Part shown: piece by piece, positions 8,748-18,083 of the stretch
Numbering within the stretch: the stretch's first letter is position 1
Layout: every line of letters starts with the position of its first letter
Assembly: GCA_020348445.1 (NCBI GenBank)
Contig: CP070751.1
Location: 190,006 to 254,005, forward strand
Direction: 5' to 3'
Length of the DNA: 64,000 bases
From: Thermoplasmata archaeon
GTDB taxonomy: Archaea > Thermoplasmatota > Thermoplasmata > GCA-020350865
Made by a program: the position numbers and the translations under genes
The notes under the pieces: generated by a model
What the model was told of the DNA's origin: nothing
Seen by the model: the letters and a program-made list of their open reading frames with translations, nothing else
The model's database searches: none

Positions 8748-11700
8748 ATGGATGGAACCTGGATGAGATTGATTAATAATGATAAAAAATTCTATAAACT
8801 CACAAGGGCTATCCTCGCAATCCTCGTATGCCAGGCTCTCTTTATATCCTTAACACCTTTTTTAGCATTTAATGCTCAGACTGGGGGTTACAGTGGAGAG
8901 CCGAGTCAATACCATACCAATTCAGAAATGGCGTCCGAATTACAGGTAATCAAAGGCAACCATACATCCATAGTAAGACTCTATAATTTAACCACCACTT
9001 TTGAAGGTAGAACGTTGTGGGCTGTTAAGATCTCAGATGGATTTGTAACCGAGGCTGAGGACTACAATGATCCCGAAGAGCCCGACGTGCTGTTTATAGG
9101 AGGGCAAAAGGCCAATTCTTTTATATCTGTTGAAATGGCAATTTATCTTATAAATCATCTCACAGACAAATATGGTGAGGACGATCACGTAACAGACCTA
9201 GTCAACAACAGGGAGATTTGGATTATTCCCATGTTAAATCCCGATGGTCATGTGTATGTGGAAGAAGGTAATGAGGATTGGGAGAAGAACAGAAGAGATA
9301 ATGGAGGCGGTAATTTTGGGGTTAATTTGGACAGGAACTACGAATACATGTGGGGAGGTGCTGGCTCAAGCGGTGATCCATCTGATGTGAGCTATAGAGG
9401 ATCTGAGCCATTCTCCGAGAAAGAGACCCAGGCCCTTAGAACACTGGTTGAAAATCAAGATTTTGTTTTTTCATTGACCTTTGAAAGTTTTGGTGAGACT
9501 ATAACATACCCATGGGGCCATACCAGCACGCCCTCACCTGACGAAAATCTTCTTTTAGAAATTGCATCTGATATGGCGATGTACACAGAATACGATGTAA
9601 TACAAAGCGGGGATGTAGAAATAACCCATGGCAACTTAAATGACTGGCTCCATAATAAAACCGATGTTCTTCCATTTACGGTATTTGCAGGGACAGAGAA
9701 CATCCCTGACGAGGAAAATATAGAGGAAATCGCAGAAAAGAACATCCCTTCATGCCTTTACCTAATCGATATCTCTGACAACCCCCTTCGGGCGAAAAAA
9801 GCCGAATGGACATTTTTGGTGTACATGAGTGCTGACAACGATCTAGAAGGGGATGGAATAAGAGATATCAATGAAATGGAGCTTGTTGGCTCTAACCCAT
9901 ATTTGAATATCATTGTTCAGTGCGATAGGGCAGTTGGAGGTAACGATTCAAACGGGGACTGGACGAATACCAGTAGGTTCCTTATTATGAAGGATGACGA
10001 TGTTGATATAATCAATTCCCCAGTAATCGAGTATCTTGGCGAGATGAACATGGCAGATCCGCAGACTCTGCGTGACTTCGTTAATTGGGGTTTTACCAAT
10101 TTTCCGGCTGAGCGTTATTTTTTAGACATCTGGGGTCATGGCCAAGGATGGCAAGGTGTGTCAAAGGATAAATCTGATTGGCTTGAAATGAACGAGATAA
10201 AATCTGTATTACCCAATTTTTTAGAAAGGATTGACGTGGTGGGCTTTGACAATTGTAACATGGCCATGATCGAAGTCTATACTCAATTTCTGGGTTATAC
10301 AGACTATATCGTGGGTTCAGAAAAGGAAGAGGATGCCTGGGGCTGGCCCTATGATTGGATTTTCTCGGAAATAGTGTCTAATCCTCAAATCTCTCCAGTT
10401 AATTTATCAACTTTCATTGCAGAATCTTATGTTGAATGGTCAGTTAACCTAAGTTACTATTCAGCCACTGCTTCTGTTGTTGATATGAGTTATCTATCCG
10501 AAGTGATCAACAGAACAGATGAACTTGCAAGGGACATTAACTGGACCTTTGCCTTGTATTCAGATGAGATAGTCTGGGCGATATCAGAAACCGAAAGATA
10601 TGGAAAGCCTCCCAATCCAAATGATCTGTACCATTTCTTGGAATTGATAGAGGAAAGGGTCCCAAATAAACCAATACAGATCAAGGCAGAAAATGCAATA
10701 AAAGCTATTGAGACCATGGTTGTGGCTGAGCGTCATCTAACCAAGGAATCTGATATGAGCGTTGAAAACGCCCATGGGATAGCTGTATGGCTTTATCAGG
10801 GTGGCTCGGCCTCAGATTTCGCAGATTATCAGACTTTGGACTTTGCAAAGCTCACCCACTGGGATGAATTCTTAGCAAAGACAAAGAATCCACCTCCTAA
10901 ACCATATGCATTATTTCCCCTGGACTATACCCTCTCCGATTCTGATAACGATGAAAATATGGATACCATCGACCTAGAGTATTCTACAAATATCACAGGC
11001 CTTAACGTGACAGTGGGTGTTTACAGCAGTGACAACGAACATATCATAACATTCAACACACCCAATACACTACAAGGCGAGAATTATCACTGCTCCTTCA
11101 ATCCATATGACTACGATTACCCCTCGGACTACTACAATTTTTACGCATATATTGTAAACGATACCAATATGCCGCAGAATTACTCACAGGTAGTCGATGT
11201 TTGGCTGGGGAACGAAAAGCCCGATGTATATTTGAAGAACATCACATTTTACAGAAAGGATGGTGTATTGGTAGGTGGCAATACAGGTAAACGGCCTATA
11301 GACGGCGAGAACACCGTAATCAAAGCCGATATCGCAAACAACGGCGATACCCCCTTATTGAATGTAAAAATCGAATTCTTTGAAGGGGAAATTCTTATTG
11401 CCACAGATCAATTAGACTTGAATCTAGGTGAGGAAAAGAGCGTGTCCACATCATGGTTGGCAAGGGTTGGAGAACGTGAAATCAAGGTAGTGGCGGATGG
11501 CGATAATAACATTAAAGAGGTGAATGAGAGCAACAACGAAATTATCGAGATCGTGGATGTCAAGTCAATTACACCAACAAATCCACTTATAATAAGGGGT
11601 AAAGTATACAACAGAGACGATATCAACATCATAGGTGCCAAAGTCCAGATTAAGAACCTCCGCACCAACGCTACGATAAACAAAACCACGAGTGAGAAGG

Positions 11701-11963
11701 GCTACAAGGCTGAGTTGCCTCCAGATTGGTACCTCGAAGGTGACAGGATAGACGTCAAGGCCTCATATGCCTCTGCCAAGGATAATATCACGATTATCGC
11801 GTATTCTGAAGATGGCGAGGTCTGGGTGAACATAACCCTGGATACAGAGGTGTACGACGCCCTATACTACTTCAAACTCGCTCTTATAGTCTTTGAGATA
11901 ATCGGTTTTATTCTTGTAATCAAGTATTACATCGGAATGAAACGGCAGAAAGGCGGGGTATGA
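8748..11963 (+). CDS. Secreted fusion: degenerate M14 domain, C11 (clostripain) peptidase, CARDB domain, membrane anchor
   Basis: A 1071-residue exported protein. A signal or anchor helix is at about 19-41. Residues 55-340 have the zinc carboxypeptidase (M14) fold, with NPDG at 164-167 and the RN and YPWG landmarks. All catalytic positions are changed: the HxxE ligands are K121 and S124, the third ligand is E246, and the general-base Glu is F313. Residues 353-720 form a clostripain-like C11 cysteine peptidase with His464 (WGHGQGW) and Cys503 (DNC), both intact. A CARDB/Ig-like domain occupies about 870-960, a carboxypeptidase-regulatory-like domain follows, and a helix at about 1040-1062 anchors the C-terminus. 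The likely role is extracellular proteolysis by C11, with M14 as a binding or scaffold module. Confidence 0.85.
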   Translation: MDGTWMRLINNDKKFYKLTRAILAILVCQALFISLTPFLAFNAQTGGYSGEPSQYHTNSEMASELQVIKGNHTSIVRLYNLTTTFEGRTLWAVKISDGFVTEAEDYNDPEEPDVLFIGGQKANSFISVEMAIYLINHLTDKYGEDDHVTDLVNNREIWIIPMLNPDGHVYVEEGNEDWEKNRRDNGGGNFGVNLDRNYEYMWGGAGSSGDPSDVSYRGSEPFSEKETQALRTLVENQDFVFSLTFESFGETITYPWGHTSTPSPDENLLLEIASDMAMYTEYDVIQSGDVEITHGNLNDWLHNKTDVLPFTVFAGTENIPDEENIEEIAEKNIPSCLYLIDISDNPLRAKKAEWTFLVYMSADNDLEGDGIRDINEMELVGSNPYLNIIVQCDRAVGGNDSNGDWTNTSRFLIMKDDDVDIINSPVIEYLGEMNMADPQTLRDFVNWGFTNFPAERYFLDIWGHGQGWQGVSKDKSDWLEMNEIKSVLPNFLERIDVVGFDNCNMAMIEVYTQFLGYTDYIVGSEKEEDAWGWPYDWIFSEIVSNPQISPVNLSTFIAESYVEWSVNLSYYSATASVVDMSYLSEVINRTDELARDINWTFALYSDEIVWAISETERYGKPPNPNDLYHFLELIEERVPNKPIQIKAENAIKAIETMVVAERHLTKESDMSVENAHGIAVWLYQGGSASDFADYQTLDFAKLTHWDEFLAKTKNPPPKPYALFPLDYTLSDSDNDENMDTIDLEYSTNITGLNVTVGVYSSDNEHIITFNTPNTLQGENYHCSFNPYDYDYPSDYYNFYAYIVNDTNMPQNYSQVVDVWLGNEKPDVYLKNITFYRKDGVLVGGNTGKRPIDGENTVIKADIANNGDTPLLNVKIEFFEGEILIATDQLDLNLGEEKSVSTSWLARVGEREIKVVADGDNNIKEVNESNNEIIEIVDVKSITPTNPLIIRGKVYNRDDINIIGAKVQIKNLRTNATINKTTSEKGYKAELPPDWYLEGDRIDVKASYASAKDNITIIAYSEDGEVWVNITLDTEVYDALYYFKLALIVFEIIGFILVIKYYIGMKRQKGGV

Positions 11964-12006
11964 AAACCTATTTACTTTTAATCTACCATTTAGGTTGCGT
12001 GCTTTT

Positions 12007-13242
12007 ATGGAGATAAATTGCGATCTGCACATTCACAGCAAGTACTCCATTGGATCCAGCAAGAACATGAGCATTGAATTGCTCTCCACTGAGGCAAAAA
12101 AGAAAGGGATCCAGCTTCTGGCAACTGGAGACTGCCTTCATTCAGGCTGGCTTAAGGAAATAAAAGAGCTGGAAGAAATCGATGATGGCACTTTTGAAAT
12201 GAATGGAACCAGATTTGTTCTGACCACAGAGGTTGAGGATAATCATAGGGTTCATCATCTCCTGATCTTCCCCTCGCTTTCCTCAACTTTAGATTTTCGC
12301 AAGAAGATCGCATCCAGTTCACCAAATCTAGATACAGATGGAAGACCCAATATAGCCATGGATGGCGAGGAAATAGCTCAGCTTGCCAAGGATGTCGAAG
12401 CTCTGATAGGTCCCTCTCACGCATTCACTCCATGGACTGCACTATACGCATATCATGACTCCCTGAGCTCCTGTTATGGTGATTTAGAGGATTATATATC
12501 CTTTGTGGAGCTGGGTCTTTCTGCAGACACCCACTATGCAGACAGAATCGCCGAGCTTGGGAGATTATCTTTCCTTACAAATTCAGATGCACATTCCCCC
12601 TATCCAATTAGATTGGCCAGGGAATTCAACAGGTTCCATGTAAAAGACCTCACCTATACCGAGCTTAAAAAAGCGCTTCTTAGGAAAGGTGGAAGAAAAC
12701 CGATTTTGAATGTGGGCCTTCCTCCCCAAGAAGGGAAATACAACGAAAGCGCCTGTATAAAATGCTTTACACATTACACTCTCAGAGAGGCCATGATGCA
12801 CAAGTGGAAATGCACAAAATGCGGAAAAAGAATAAAAAAAGGGGTAAAGGACAGGGTGAATGAGATCGCAACCTACGAATTACCAAAACACCCATCTCAT
12901 AGACCCAAGTATTTGTACCTGGTCCCCCTTGCCGAGATCATATCCAAGGCAATTGGACAAAAATCACCCCAAACCAAAACCGTGTTCAAATTCTGGGATG
13001 CTTTAATTTCTGAATTTAATGATGAGGTGTCTGTACTGGTGGACGTGGATATCGAAGATATTGCGAAAGTCACGGATGAGAGGGTGACAGATGCAATATC
13101 AGCTCTCAGAAAAGGGAGGGTGATTATCCACCCAGGTGGAGGGGGGCAATACGGACATGTGGAGTTTCCAGGTGAAGATTACGAGCCCGAAGCTGAACAA
13201 AAAGAGAAGAGAGAAGGGCAGATGAGTCTTTTTGAGTTCTGA
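12007..13242 (+). CDS. endoQ: Endonuclease Q (PHP-domain DNA repair nuclease)
   Basis: Cleaves DNA 5' of deaminated bases (uracil, hypoxanthine, xanthine) and abasic sites. At 411 residues it matches the EndoQ family. The PHP domain opens with the metal-binding DLHIHSKYS at residues 5-13 and continues with later His/Asp ligands (GPSHAFTPW near 135; NSDAHSPYPIRLAREFNRF near 190). A zinc finger with CIKC and CTKC is near 250-275. The extreme C-terminus, QMSLFEF, fits a PCNA-interacting peptide. ATG 12007 is preferred over TTG 11995 because it starts exactly at the conserved domain and fits a T-rich TATA-like element near 11970. Family assignment rests on the PHP plus zinc-finger layout. Confidence 0.82.
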   Translation: MEINCDLHIHSKYSIGSSKNMSIELLSTEAKKKGIQLLATGDCLHSGWLKEIKELEEIDDGTFEMNGTRFVLTTEVEDNHRVHHLLIFPSLSSTLDFRKKIASSSPNLDTDGRPNIAMDGEEIAQLAKDVEALIGPSHAFTPWTALYAYHDSLSSCYGDLEDYISFVELGLSADTHYADRIAELGRLSFLTNSDAHSPYPIRLAREFNRFHVKDLTYTELKKALLRKGGRKPILNVGLPPQEGKYNESACIKCFTHYTLREAMMHKWKCTKCGKRIKKGVKDRVNEIATYELPKHPSHRPKYLYLVPLAEIISKAIGQKSPQTKTVFKFWDALISEFNDEVSVLVDVDIEDIAKVTDERVTDAISALRKGRVIIHPGGGGQYGHVEFPGEDYEPEAEQKEKREGQMSLFEF

Positions 13243-13257
13243 GATATTGGGAATAAA

Positions 13258-13947
13258 TTAATCGCGGATTTTCCTTTTAAATCTCTTTCTAAAAAGGAAC
13301 TTCAGGTTTCTCCAGCCATCATTCCAGCTCTGAAGCTTGGCCTCCCCCTTTCTCATCCTGTAAATTACTGGAATTTCCCTGGCTCTTAGTTCCTTTTTCC
13401 ATGCCTCGATTTTTATTTCCTCGGACAAAGGCATACCGTCACTGGTCAGGTTGATTTTCTCGAGTATGCTTCTTCTAAAGATCCACATTCCCGATTGGGA
13501 ATCCTTGATGCGCATGCTGAAGAGGATATTGGTTGTTACCTTCAAGATCCAGTTTCCCAGCCTGTGCTTGGCAGACATCACTCCCTTTTCCAGCTTGGAA
13601 AGTCTATCGCATGTTATAAAATCTAAATTCTCTGTATCCAGGATTCTGACCAGGCCGGGAATGTCCTCAGCAGGATAGGTGCAGTCAGCATCCAAAGTTG
13701 CTATTACCTCACCTTCTGCCTTCTCGAACCCTGTTTTGTAGGCTCTCCCGTATCCCCGTCTCGGTTCATCAATGATCTTTGCTCCCTTGGAGCGAGCGAT
13801 TTCCCTTGTCCTGTCCTTGGAGTTGGTATCCACAACCAAAACCTCATATCCACCCTCAAAATCCTTCATGGAATCGTTTATGGTGTCCATAACCTCCCCT
13901 ATCGAAGCCTCTTCGTTCATGGTCGGTATGATTATGGATACCCTCAA
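13258..13947 (-). CDS. Family 2 glycosyltransferase, polyprenyl-phosphate sugar synthase type
   Basis: Cytoplasmic GT-A enzyme of 229 residues, similar to dolichyl-phosphate mannose or glucose synthases. It carries the N-terminal IIIPTMNEE motif, the nucleotide-binding VVDTNSKDRT, the metal-binding DADCTYP near residue 85, and SQSGMWIF in the acceptor region near 150. The start is TTG 13947; the next Met is inside the first conserved strand. It probably charges a lipid carrier for N-glycosylation or surface polysaccharide. It is convergent with EndoQ, 15 bp apart. Confidence 0.85.
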   Translation of the reverse strand: MRVSIIIPTMNEEASIGEVMDTINDSMKDFEGGYEVLVVDTNSKDRTREIARSKGAKIIDEPRRGYGRAYKTGFEKAEGEVIATLDADCTYPAEDIPGLVRILDTENLDFITCDRLSKLEKGVMSAKHRLGNWILKVTTNILFSMRIKDSQSGMWIFRRSILEKINLTSDGMPLSEEIKIEAWKKELRAREIPVIYRMRKGEAKLQSWNDGWRNLKFLFRKRFKRKIRD

Positions 13948-14095
13948 TGTATCGCCTGAACCGAGGGTAATTTTTGTTATTATTTAATGATTTCTGCCAA
14001 TTTGAGCCGTTATTAGAAAGAACTGTTTTAACTGGAATAAATAGCTGATAAAAAGGTAGAATTACCTTATTCCTATATGTATAATCAATATTTGG

Positions 14096-14875
14096 TCATT
14101 TATTTTTACGGCTGAATACCTTGCAAGTGAAGTAACCCAAAAGAGCAATTCCCAACCTAGTAACATACCAGAAGGTCATATGTGCCTTTAACATCTCAAC
14201 AGGGCGGTAGCTCTTCCAAAGTCTACCATGCTTTAACGTCAACTGTTTTCTGCCGAAACCGTTCCAGAAAGCCTGTTTAAAGAATCCTAAGAGGTTGCTT
14301 CTCGTTCTATGATAGACCATTGCATGCTCTTTATATATCAGCTTGGCGCCTTTGTCAACTGCTCTGTAATTCAAATCAATATCCTCTGCTGTTCTGAACC
14401 ATGAATCAAATCCATCTATCTTATCAAATACTTCTTTTTTATAGGTTAGGTTGCAGCTTGGGAACGTAAGATCAAATCCTTTGTAGTACAATTCCACACG
14501 ATCTAGGTCCTCAAAGGCCTTGTTACCTATGTTTATGGTCTTGCCGGCCACTATATCCCCCTCTTCCAATCCCTTCCTCATTTCCGCGATCCACACATGA
14601 TGTGCAATACAGTCACCGTCTATAAAAGCCAGAGCCTCGCCCTTTGCCATCTTGGCCCCAAAATTCCTGGATTCGCCCCTGGTTCCCCCGTGTTCAAATA
14701 TTCTTATAAAATCATGGTCCTTGGCATAGCTTCTTGCTATTTCCACGGTCCTGTCTTCGCTTGCCGAATCGACTATTAGGATTTCTAAGGGCTGCTCCTG
14801 GGTAACCAGACTGTCCAGAAGATTAGGCAGGTTCCGCTCTTCGTTTCTGACGGTTATTATTATACTTATCAGCAT
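14096..14875 (-). CDS. Family 2 glycosyltransferase
   Basis: GT-A glycosyltransferase of 259 residues. It shows ITVRNEERNL at the N-terminus, VDSASEDRT near 35, the metal-binding IDGDC near 88 and the FRTAEDIDLNYR catalytic loop near 165. A hydrophobic stretch at about 233-250 may attach it to the membrane. It resembles enzymes that extend surface glycans. It is divergent from the next glycosyltransferase gene, with a 310-bp G-rich intergenic region between them. Confidence 0.85.
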   Translation of the reverse strand: MLISIIITVRNEERNLPNLLDSLVTQEQPLEILIVDSASEDRTVEIARSYAKDHDFIRIFEHGGTRGESRNFGAKMAKGEALAFIDGDCIAHHVWIAEMRKGLEEGDIVAGKTINIGNKAFEDLDRVELYYKGFDLTFPSCNLTYKKEVFDKIDGFDSWFRTAEDIDLNYRAVDKGAKLIYKEHAMVYHRTRSNLLGFFKQAFWNGFGRKQLTLKHGRLWKSYRPVEMLKAHMTFWYVTRLGIALLGYFTCKVFSRKNK

Positions 14876-14985
14876 GATTTCTCAGAGTTACAAATTCTAC
14901 AACTATTTCATTGTTTCGATAAAGTTGTCTATTACCCGAAGTGGCAAATATCCCATCCTTAACATCGATATTCTGCTTCTTTTTA

Positions 14986-15110
14986 ATTATTGGGCGGGAG
15001 GAGGGGGTTTTGGATGGAGGGCATATTGGGGGCCCATAGGCTTAAGATATCGACACTTTATCATGTAGGAAATAGAATGGGCCACGAGGGTGGGGATTTT
15101 GGATGGAGGG
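14986..15110 (+). repeat. G-run intergenic element (copy 2) in the divergent gap between glycosyltransferases
   Basis: The 310-bp gap between 14875 and 15186 holds ATTATTGGGCGGGAGGAGGG from about 14987. A 14-nt direct repeat TTTTGGATGGAGGG follows at 15008-15021 and 15097-15110, each copy preceded by further G runs. The region separates two divergent genes, so it overlaps their promoters. No coding ORF is convincing here. Confidence 0.65.
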
Positions 15111-15185
15111 AGCCATACATTTTTAAAAAATCAAAAGAGAGATATACCATAAGGATATATGCGAAGGAAAAGGTGAGAAATAGGC

Positions 15186-16262
15186 ATGGAAAATGAGAAT
15201 AAGGATGATCTCCCCTTTGTCTCAGTGGTAATGACGGTCTTGAACATGGAGAGGACTATTAAAGAATGCTTAGAATCCCTAATTAATCTGGATTATCCCA
15301 AGAATAAGTACGAGATAATCGTTGTTGACGGAAAATCAAAGGACCGCACAAAGGAGATAGTACAGTCCATTATTGACGATACCAAAGAACCTGAAATCCG
15401 CCTATATGAAAAAGAGGGGCTTGTGGGAGTGGGCCGAAACGAGGCCTTTTCCCATTCAAAAGGGGATTTCATTGCCATAACTGATGGGGACATGGTTGTC
15501 CCCTCAGATTGGTTATCCAATTTAATTGACGGATTCGAAGATGATGTGGCTGGTGTCGGGGGACCCAACGATAATGCGGATAAATCTCTTATTACAACGG
15601 CTATATCCTGTATAGATGTTCAGGGGCCCTCGAATGATGTGGTTCCATTATTTGGTGATAATCCTTATACAGAAGAGAAGTTAAGCGGCTCTGATGTTTA
15701 CACAACAGTATGCAGAAATACAGCATACCGAAAGAAAGTGCTGGATGATATAAAAGGTTTTGACGAGCGGATAATCTCATGTGATGATCCAGAGCTCAAT
15801 ATAAAGATATTGAAAAAGGGCTATAAATTGAAGTACACCCCAAATGCCCTTGTAAAACATCACCACAGATCCTCAATTTCGGGATTTTACAGGCAGCAGA
15901 GACGCTATGCTGTAAGCCAGGCAATCGTTAATAAAATACATCCCGAGCTTTATCGACGCATTCAACCTCTGCCTTTTGTGGCCTTTATTTTTCTACTTAT
16001 TCTGATTGCTTCTTCATTTTTTGTTCCCAACCTCATCTATTTAGTATTTCTTATTATCGTGGTGTATGCAGCGTTATATCTGGGATATGGACTCAAATGC
16101 GCCATGATTAAGCACGAGCTCAGGCTCATATATCTCATTCCCATCATAGTATTGGCATGGCACTGGGCCTGGGTTGTGCATTACCCCAAGGGATTGATAT
16201 TCAGAAAAAAGGTGCTTTCTGGGGATGAGGAATTTATCAAGAAATTTTCCAAGATGTACTAG
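15186..16262 (+). CDS. Membrane-associated family 2 glycosyltransferase
   Basis: A 358-residue glycosyltransferase. The GT-A domain covers residues about 10-240, with VVMTVLNMERT, the nucleotide-binding VVDGKSKDRT, the metal site TDGDMV near 98 and the acceptor-loop CDDPELNIK near 200. The C-terminal third has two or three membrane helices (about 262-300 and 315-330), as in enzymes acting on lipid-linked sugars. ATG 15186 has GGTGAG upstream. The three glycosyltransferases at 13.2-16.3 kb probably belong to one surface-glycan locus, though they lie on both strands. Confidence 0.85.
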   Translation: MENENKDDLPFVSVVMTVLNMERTIKECLESLINLDYPKNKYEIIVVDGKSKDRTKEIVQSIIDDTKEPEIRLYEKEGLVGVGRNEAFSHSKGDFIAITDGDMVVPSDWLSNLIDGFEDDVAGVGGPNDNADKSLITTAISCIDVQGPSNDVVPLFGDNPYTEEKLSGSDVYTTVCRNTAYRKKVLDDIKGFDERIISCDDPELNIKILKKGYKLKYTPNALVKHHHRSSISGFYRQQRRYAVSQAIVNKIHPELYRRIQPLPFVAFIFLLILIASSFFVPNLIYLVFLIIVVYAALYLGYGLKCAMIKHELRLIYLIPIIVLAWHWAWVVHYPKGLIFRKKVLSGDEEFIKKFSKMY

Positions 16263-16266
16263 ATAA

Positions 16267-17637
16267 TTATCTTTTCTTTCTTCTTCCTTTTCCTTTACTT
16301 TTGCCCCTTCCTTTTGGTCTGCCTCTCCCTTTAGCCGGTGGTCTTCTTGCTGTTTGTGGTCCTCTACCCTTTGTTCCAGGGGATCTTGCTGGGTGCCCTC
16401 TGGGTGCCTGTTTGGAAGCACCTGGCCCAACCCTATTTTGTTGAGGGGGATATGATTGCCTTACGGTAGGGGTTTTTTGGGGGCGCGCTATTGGTTGCAC
16501 GGCTGCACATCCATGCCTTGCTCCCCCCTGAGAACCTGCATTTATTGGGGATTTTGTTTCTTTTAGCTCCTCTTTTGGTATTACGGGCTTGCTTGGATGG
16601 AGTTGCTCAGTCTTTTTTTCGACCTCGGGTATTGGTTGTGTTTGAGCAGGAGTATTAGAAGGCAAATCCTGTTGCGGAGCGAAAGCAGACTCATTAAAGT
16701 TCAAAATATCTGTCTGTGAATATGGTGACTCAGCAACTCGTGTATGCGGTGGGGCGGTAACTGGAGCTGGTTGTGGATATCCTTGTTGAGGTGCAGATGC
16801 TCCCAGATAGCAATTCATTTGGTTTGGCTGGCCATATGATGGTTGAGTTGTTTGTGCAGGTTGTGGAGAATTTGCCGGTAATGATTGTAAAGATGCAATC
16901 ACAGCGCCTGGTGTTGGCTGGGGAGAGTATGCTGGAGTTTGTTGAACTGATGTAGCTGGAACCTGCGAGGGAGCTGGTTGTGGTGAATAAGTGGGCTCCT
17001 GCTCAGCCTGCTCAACTTCCAATCGCTTGGGTTTTATCTTCAATTTTAATGTGGATGGTCCCTGTTTTATCAGGTTCCAACCCCCTTTTACCAGGGCGGC
17101 GCCTATAAGGAACATCACAAGATGAAGCATACCCAATAAAAACGCTGCTGCCAAAGGGACAATGAAATTACTATCAAAATCAAAGGAAATATCACCGTCC
17201 TCAGGTTCGCTTCTTCCACCGCCATTATTACCTAATGCAACATTAACATCTGAATAAGTTGTGCTTGATTCCCCATTTTCATCCTCTACAGTAAGGCTGA
17301 CTTCATAATCACCATTTGATTGAAAGGTATGCTGAGGATTTTGATCGTTACTTGTCTCTCCGTCTCCGAAGTCCCATTCCCAGCTGGAAATAGGTGCATC
17401 TCCTTCTTTAGACTTGTCCCTGAAATCCACACTCAGGTCGTTTGTGTCCCAAGAGAATTGGGCGTTAGGGCCCTGTGTGTTTTCCTCTTCCTGTGGAAAC
17501 TGCTCCTCAAAATAGGCTCCTGGGCTTTGCACTATAGCCATTGCGCTGGTTAATACCCAAAGCAGGATCACGATTCCAGAGACAAGCAGAAAAATCCCGA
17601 TAATCATCCCTATCTTTTCGTTGTTCATGAATATCAT
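16267..17637 (-). CDS. PKD-domain membrane protein with Pro/Gln-rich and basic tail
   Basis: Unassigned 456-residue membrane protein. Helix 1 is at about 8-35. A PKD domain at about 55-135 carries the typical SWEWDFGDGETS and HTFQSNGDYEVSLTV strands. A second membrane segment lies at about 158-185. The rest (200-456) is low-complexity Pro/Gln/Ser/Ala followed by a Lys/Arg/Gly-rich terminus (residues 425-456). PKD domains are extracellular adhesion or binding modules, so the tail is cytoplasmic if both helices span. The basic tail could bind nucleic acid or acidic polymers, which is inference. It is convergent with the glycosyltransferase at 15186, 4 bp apart. Confidence 0.7.
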   Translation of the reverse strand: MIFMNNEKIGMIIGIFLLVSGIVILLWVLTSAMAIVQSPGAYFEEQFPQEEENTQGPNAQFSWDTNDLSVDFRDKSKEGDAPISSWEWDFGDGETSNDQNPQHTFQSNGDYEVSLTVEDENGESSTTYSDVNVALGNNGGGRSEPEDGDISFDFDSNFIVPLAAAFLLGMLHLVMFLIGAALVKGGWNLIKQGPSTLKLKIKPKRLEVEQAEQEPTYSPQPAPSQVPATSVQQTPAYSPQPTPGAVIASLQSLPANSPQPAQTTQPSYGQPNQMNCYLGASAPQQGYPQPAPVTAPPHTRVAESPYSQTDILNFNESAFAPQQDLPSNTPAQTQPIPEVEKKTEQLHPSKPVIPKEELKETKSPINAGSQGGARHGCAAVQPIARPQKTPTVRQSYPPQQNRVGPGASKQAPRGHPARSPGTKGRGPQTARRPPAKGRGRPKGRGKSKGKGRRKKR

Positions 17638-17710
17638 GATTGAAAAGAAAGCCTGGGTGGTATCTATTTTTCGACCTGATTATCAATTATCGAATTGTAA
17701 AGTTGCAGGT

Positions 17711-17924
17711 TCATTCCTTGCCGTATCTTCTTTTGAAGTCCTCGTAAGTTTCTTCAGATATCTTGGCTTTTTTGTACTTTTTCTTGATCTTTTCGAAGAT
17801 TTCATCGTCTGGTATGTCCTTGGATGGAACTTGTAGAATCCAAACCCTCTGTATCCAAAAACAGCGACAGGACCATAATCAAATACGAGCTTTCCAGTGC
17901 CTGCCTTCAGCTTTTAGAGTCCAT
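17711..17924 (-). pseudogene. Broken small gene (about 71 codons) with SHOCT-like end
   Basis: On the minus strand a coherent protein can be read only by changing frame twice. From ATG 17924 four codons lead to a stop. After one missing A in an AAAA run the frame reads on through LVFDYGPVAVFGYRGFGFYK. After one missing base near AAGTT it continues as VPSKDIPDDEIFEKIKKKY and ends with ISEETYEDFKRRYGKE. The final 35 residues look like a short C-terminal (SHOCT) oligomerisation helix pair. Both breaks fit single-base homopolymer deletions, so it is either a decayed gene or an assembly error. Confidence 0.55.
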
Positions 17925-17978
17925 TGATAACGATGTAAATAACTATTATAACCAAAAATAAGGGATCTAGACATACTT

Positions 17979-18071
17979 TTGGCAACCGATGAAATTAATG
18001 AGAATGAATATCTAGAAAACAAAAAGAAACTAGAGCTGGAAATGAAGAAGGCAAAAAAGGACCTATGGTGA
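17979..18071 (+). CDS. Possible tiny ORF or gene remnant, SHOCT-like
   Basis: A 30-codon reading frame from TTG 17979 encodes a charged helical peptide (ATDEINENEYLENKKKLE...). It again resembles the ISxxEYxxKKxxL pattern of SHOCT segments. No ribosome-binding site is evident. It may be the tail of a second eroded gene of the same kind as the neighbouring pseudogene. With that pseudogene it accounts for most of the gap between 17637 and 18084. Confidence 0.25.
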   Translation: MATDEINENEYLENKKKLELEMKKAKKDLW

Positions 18072-18083
18072 GAAAAGGTTTTT

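Noticed and set aside
15001-15120. Short + strand ORFs through the G-rich divergent gap
   Set aside because: Codons are dominated by GGG/GGA runs repeated in other gaps; the signal is a nucleotide repeat, not protein coding.
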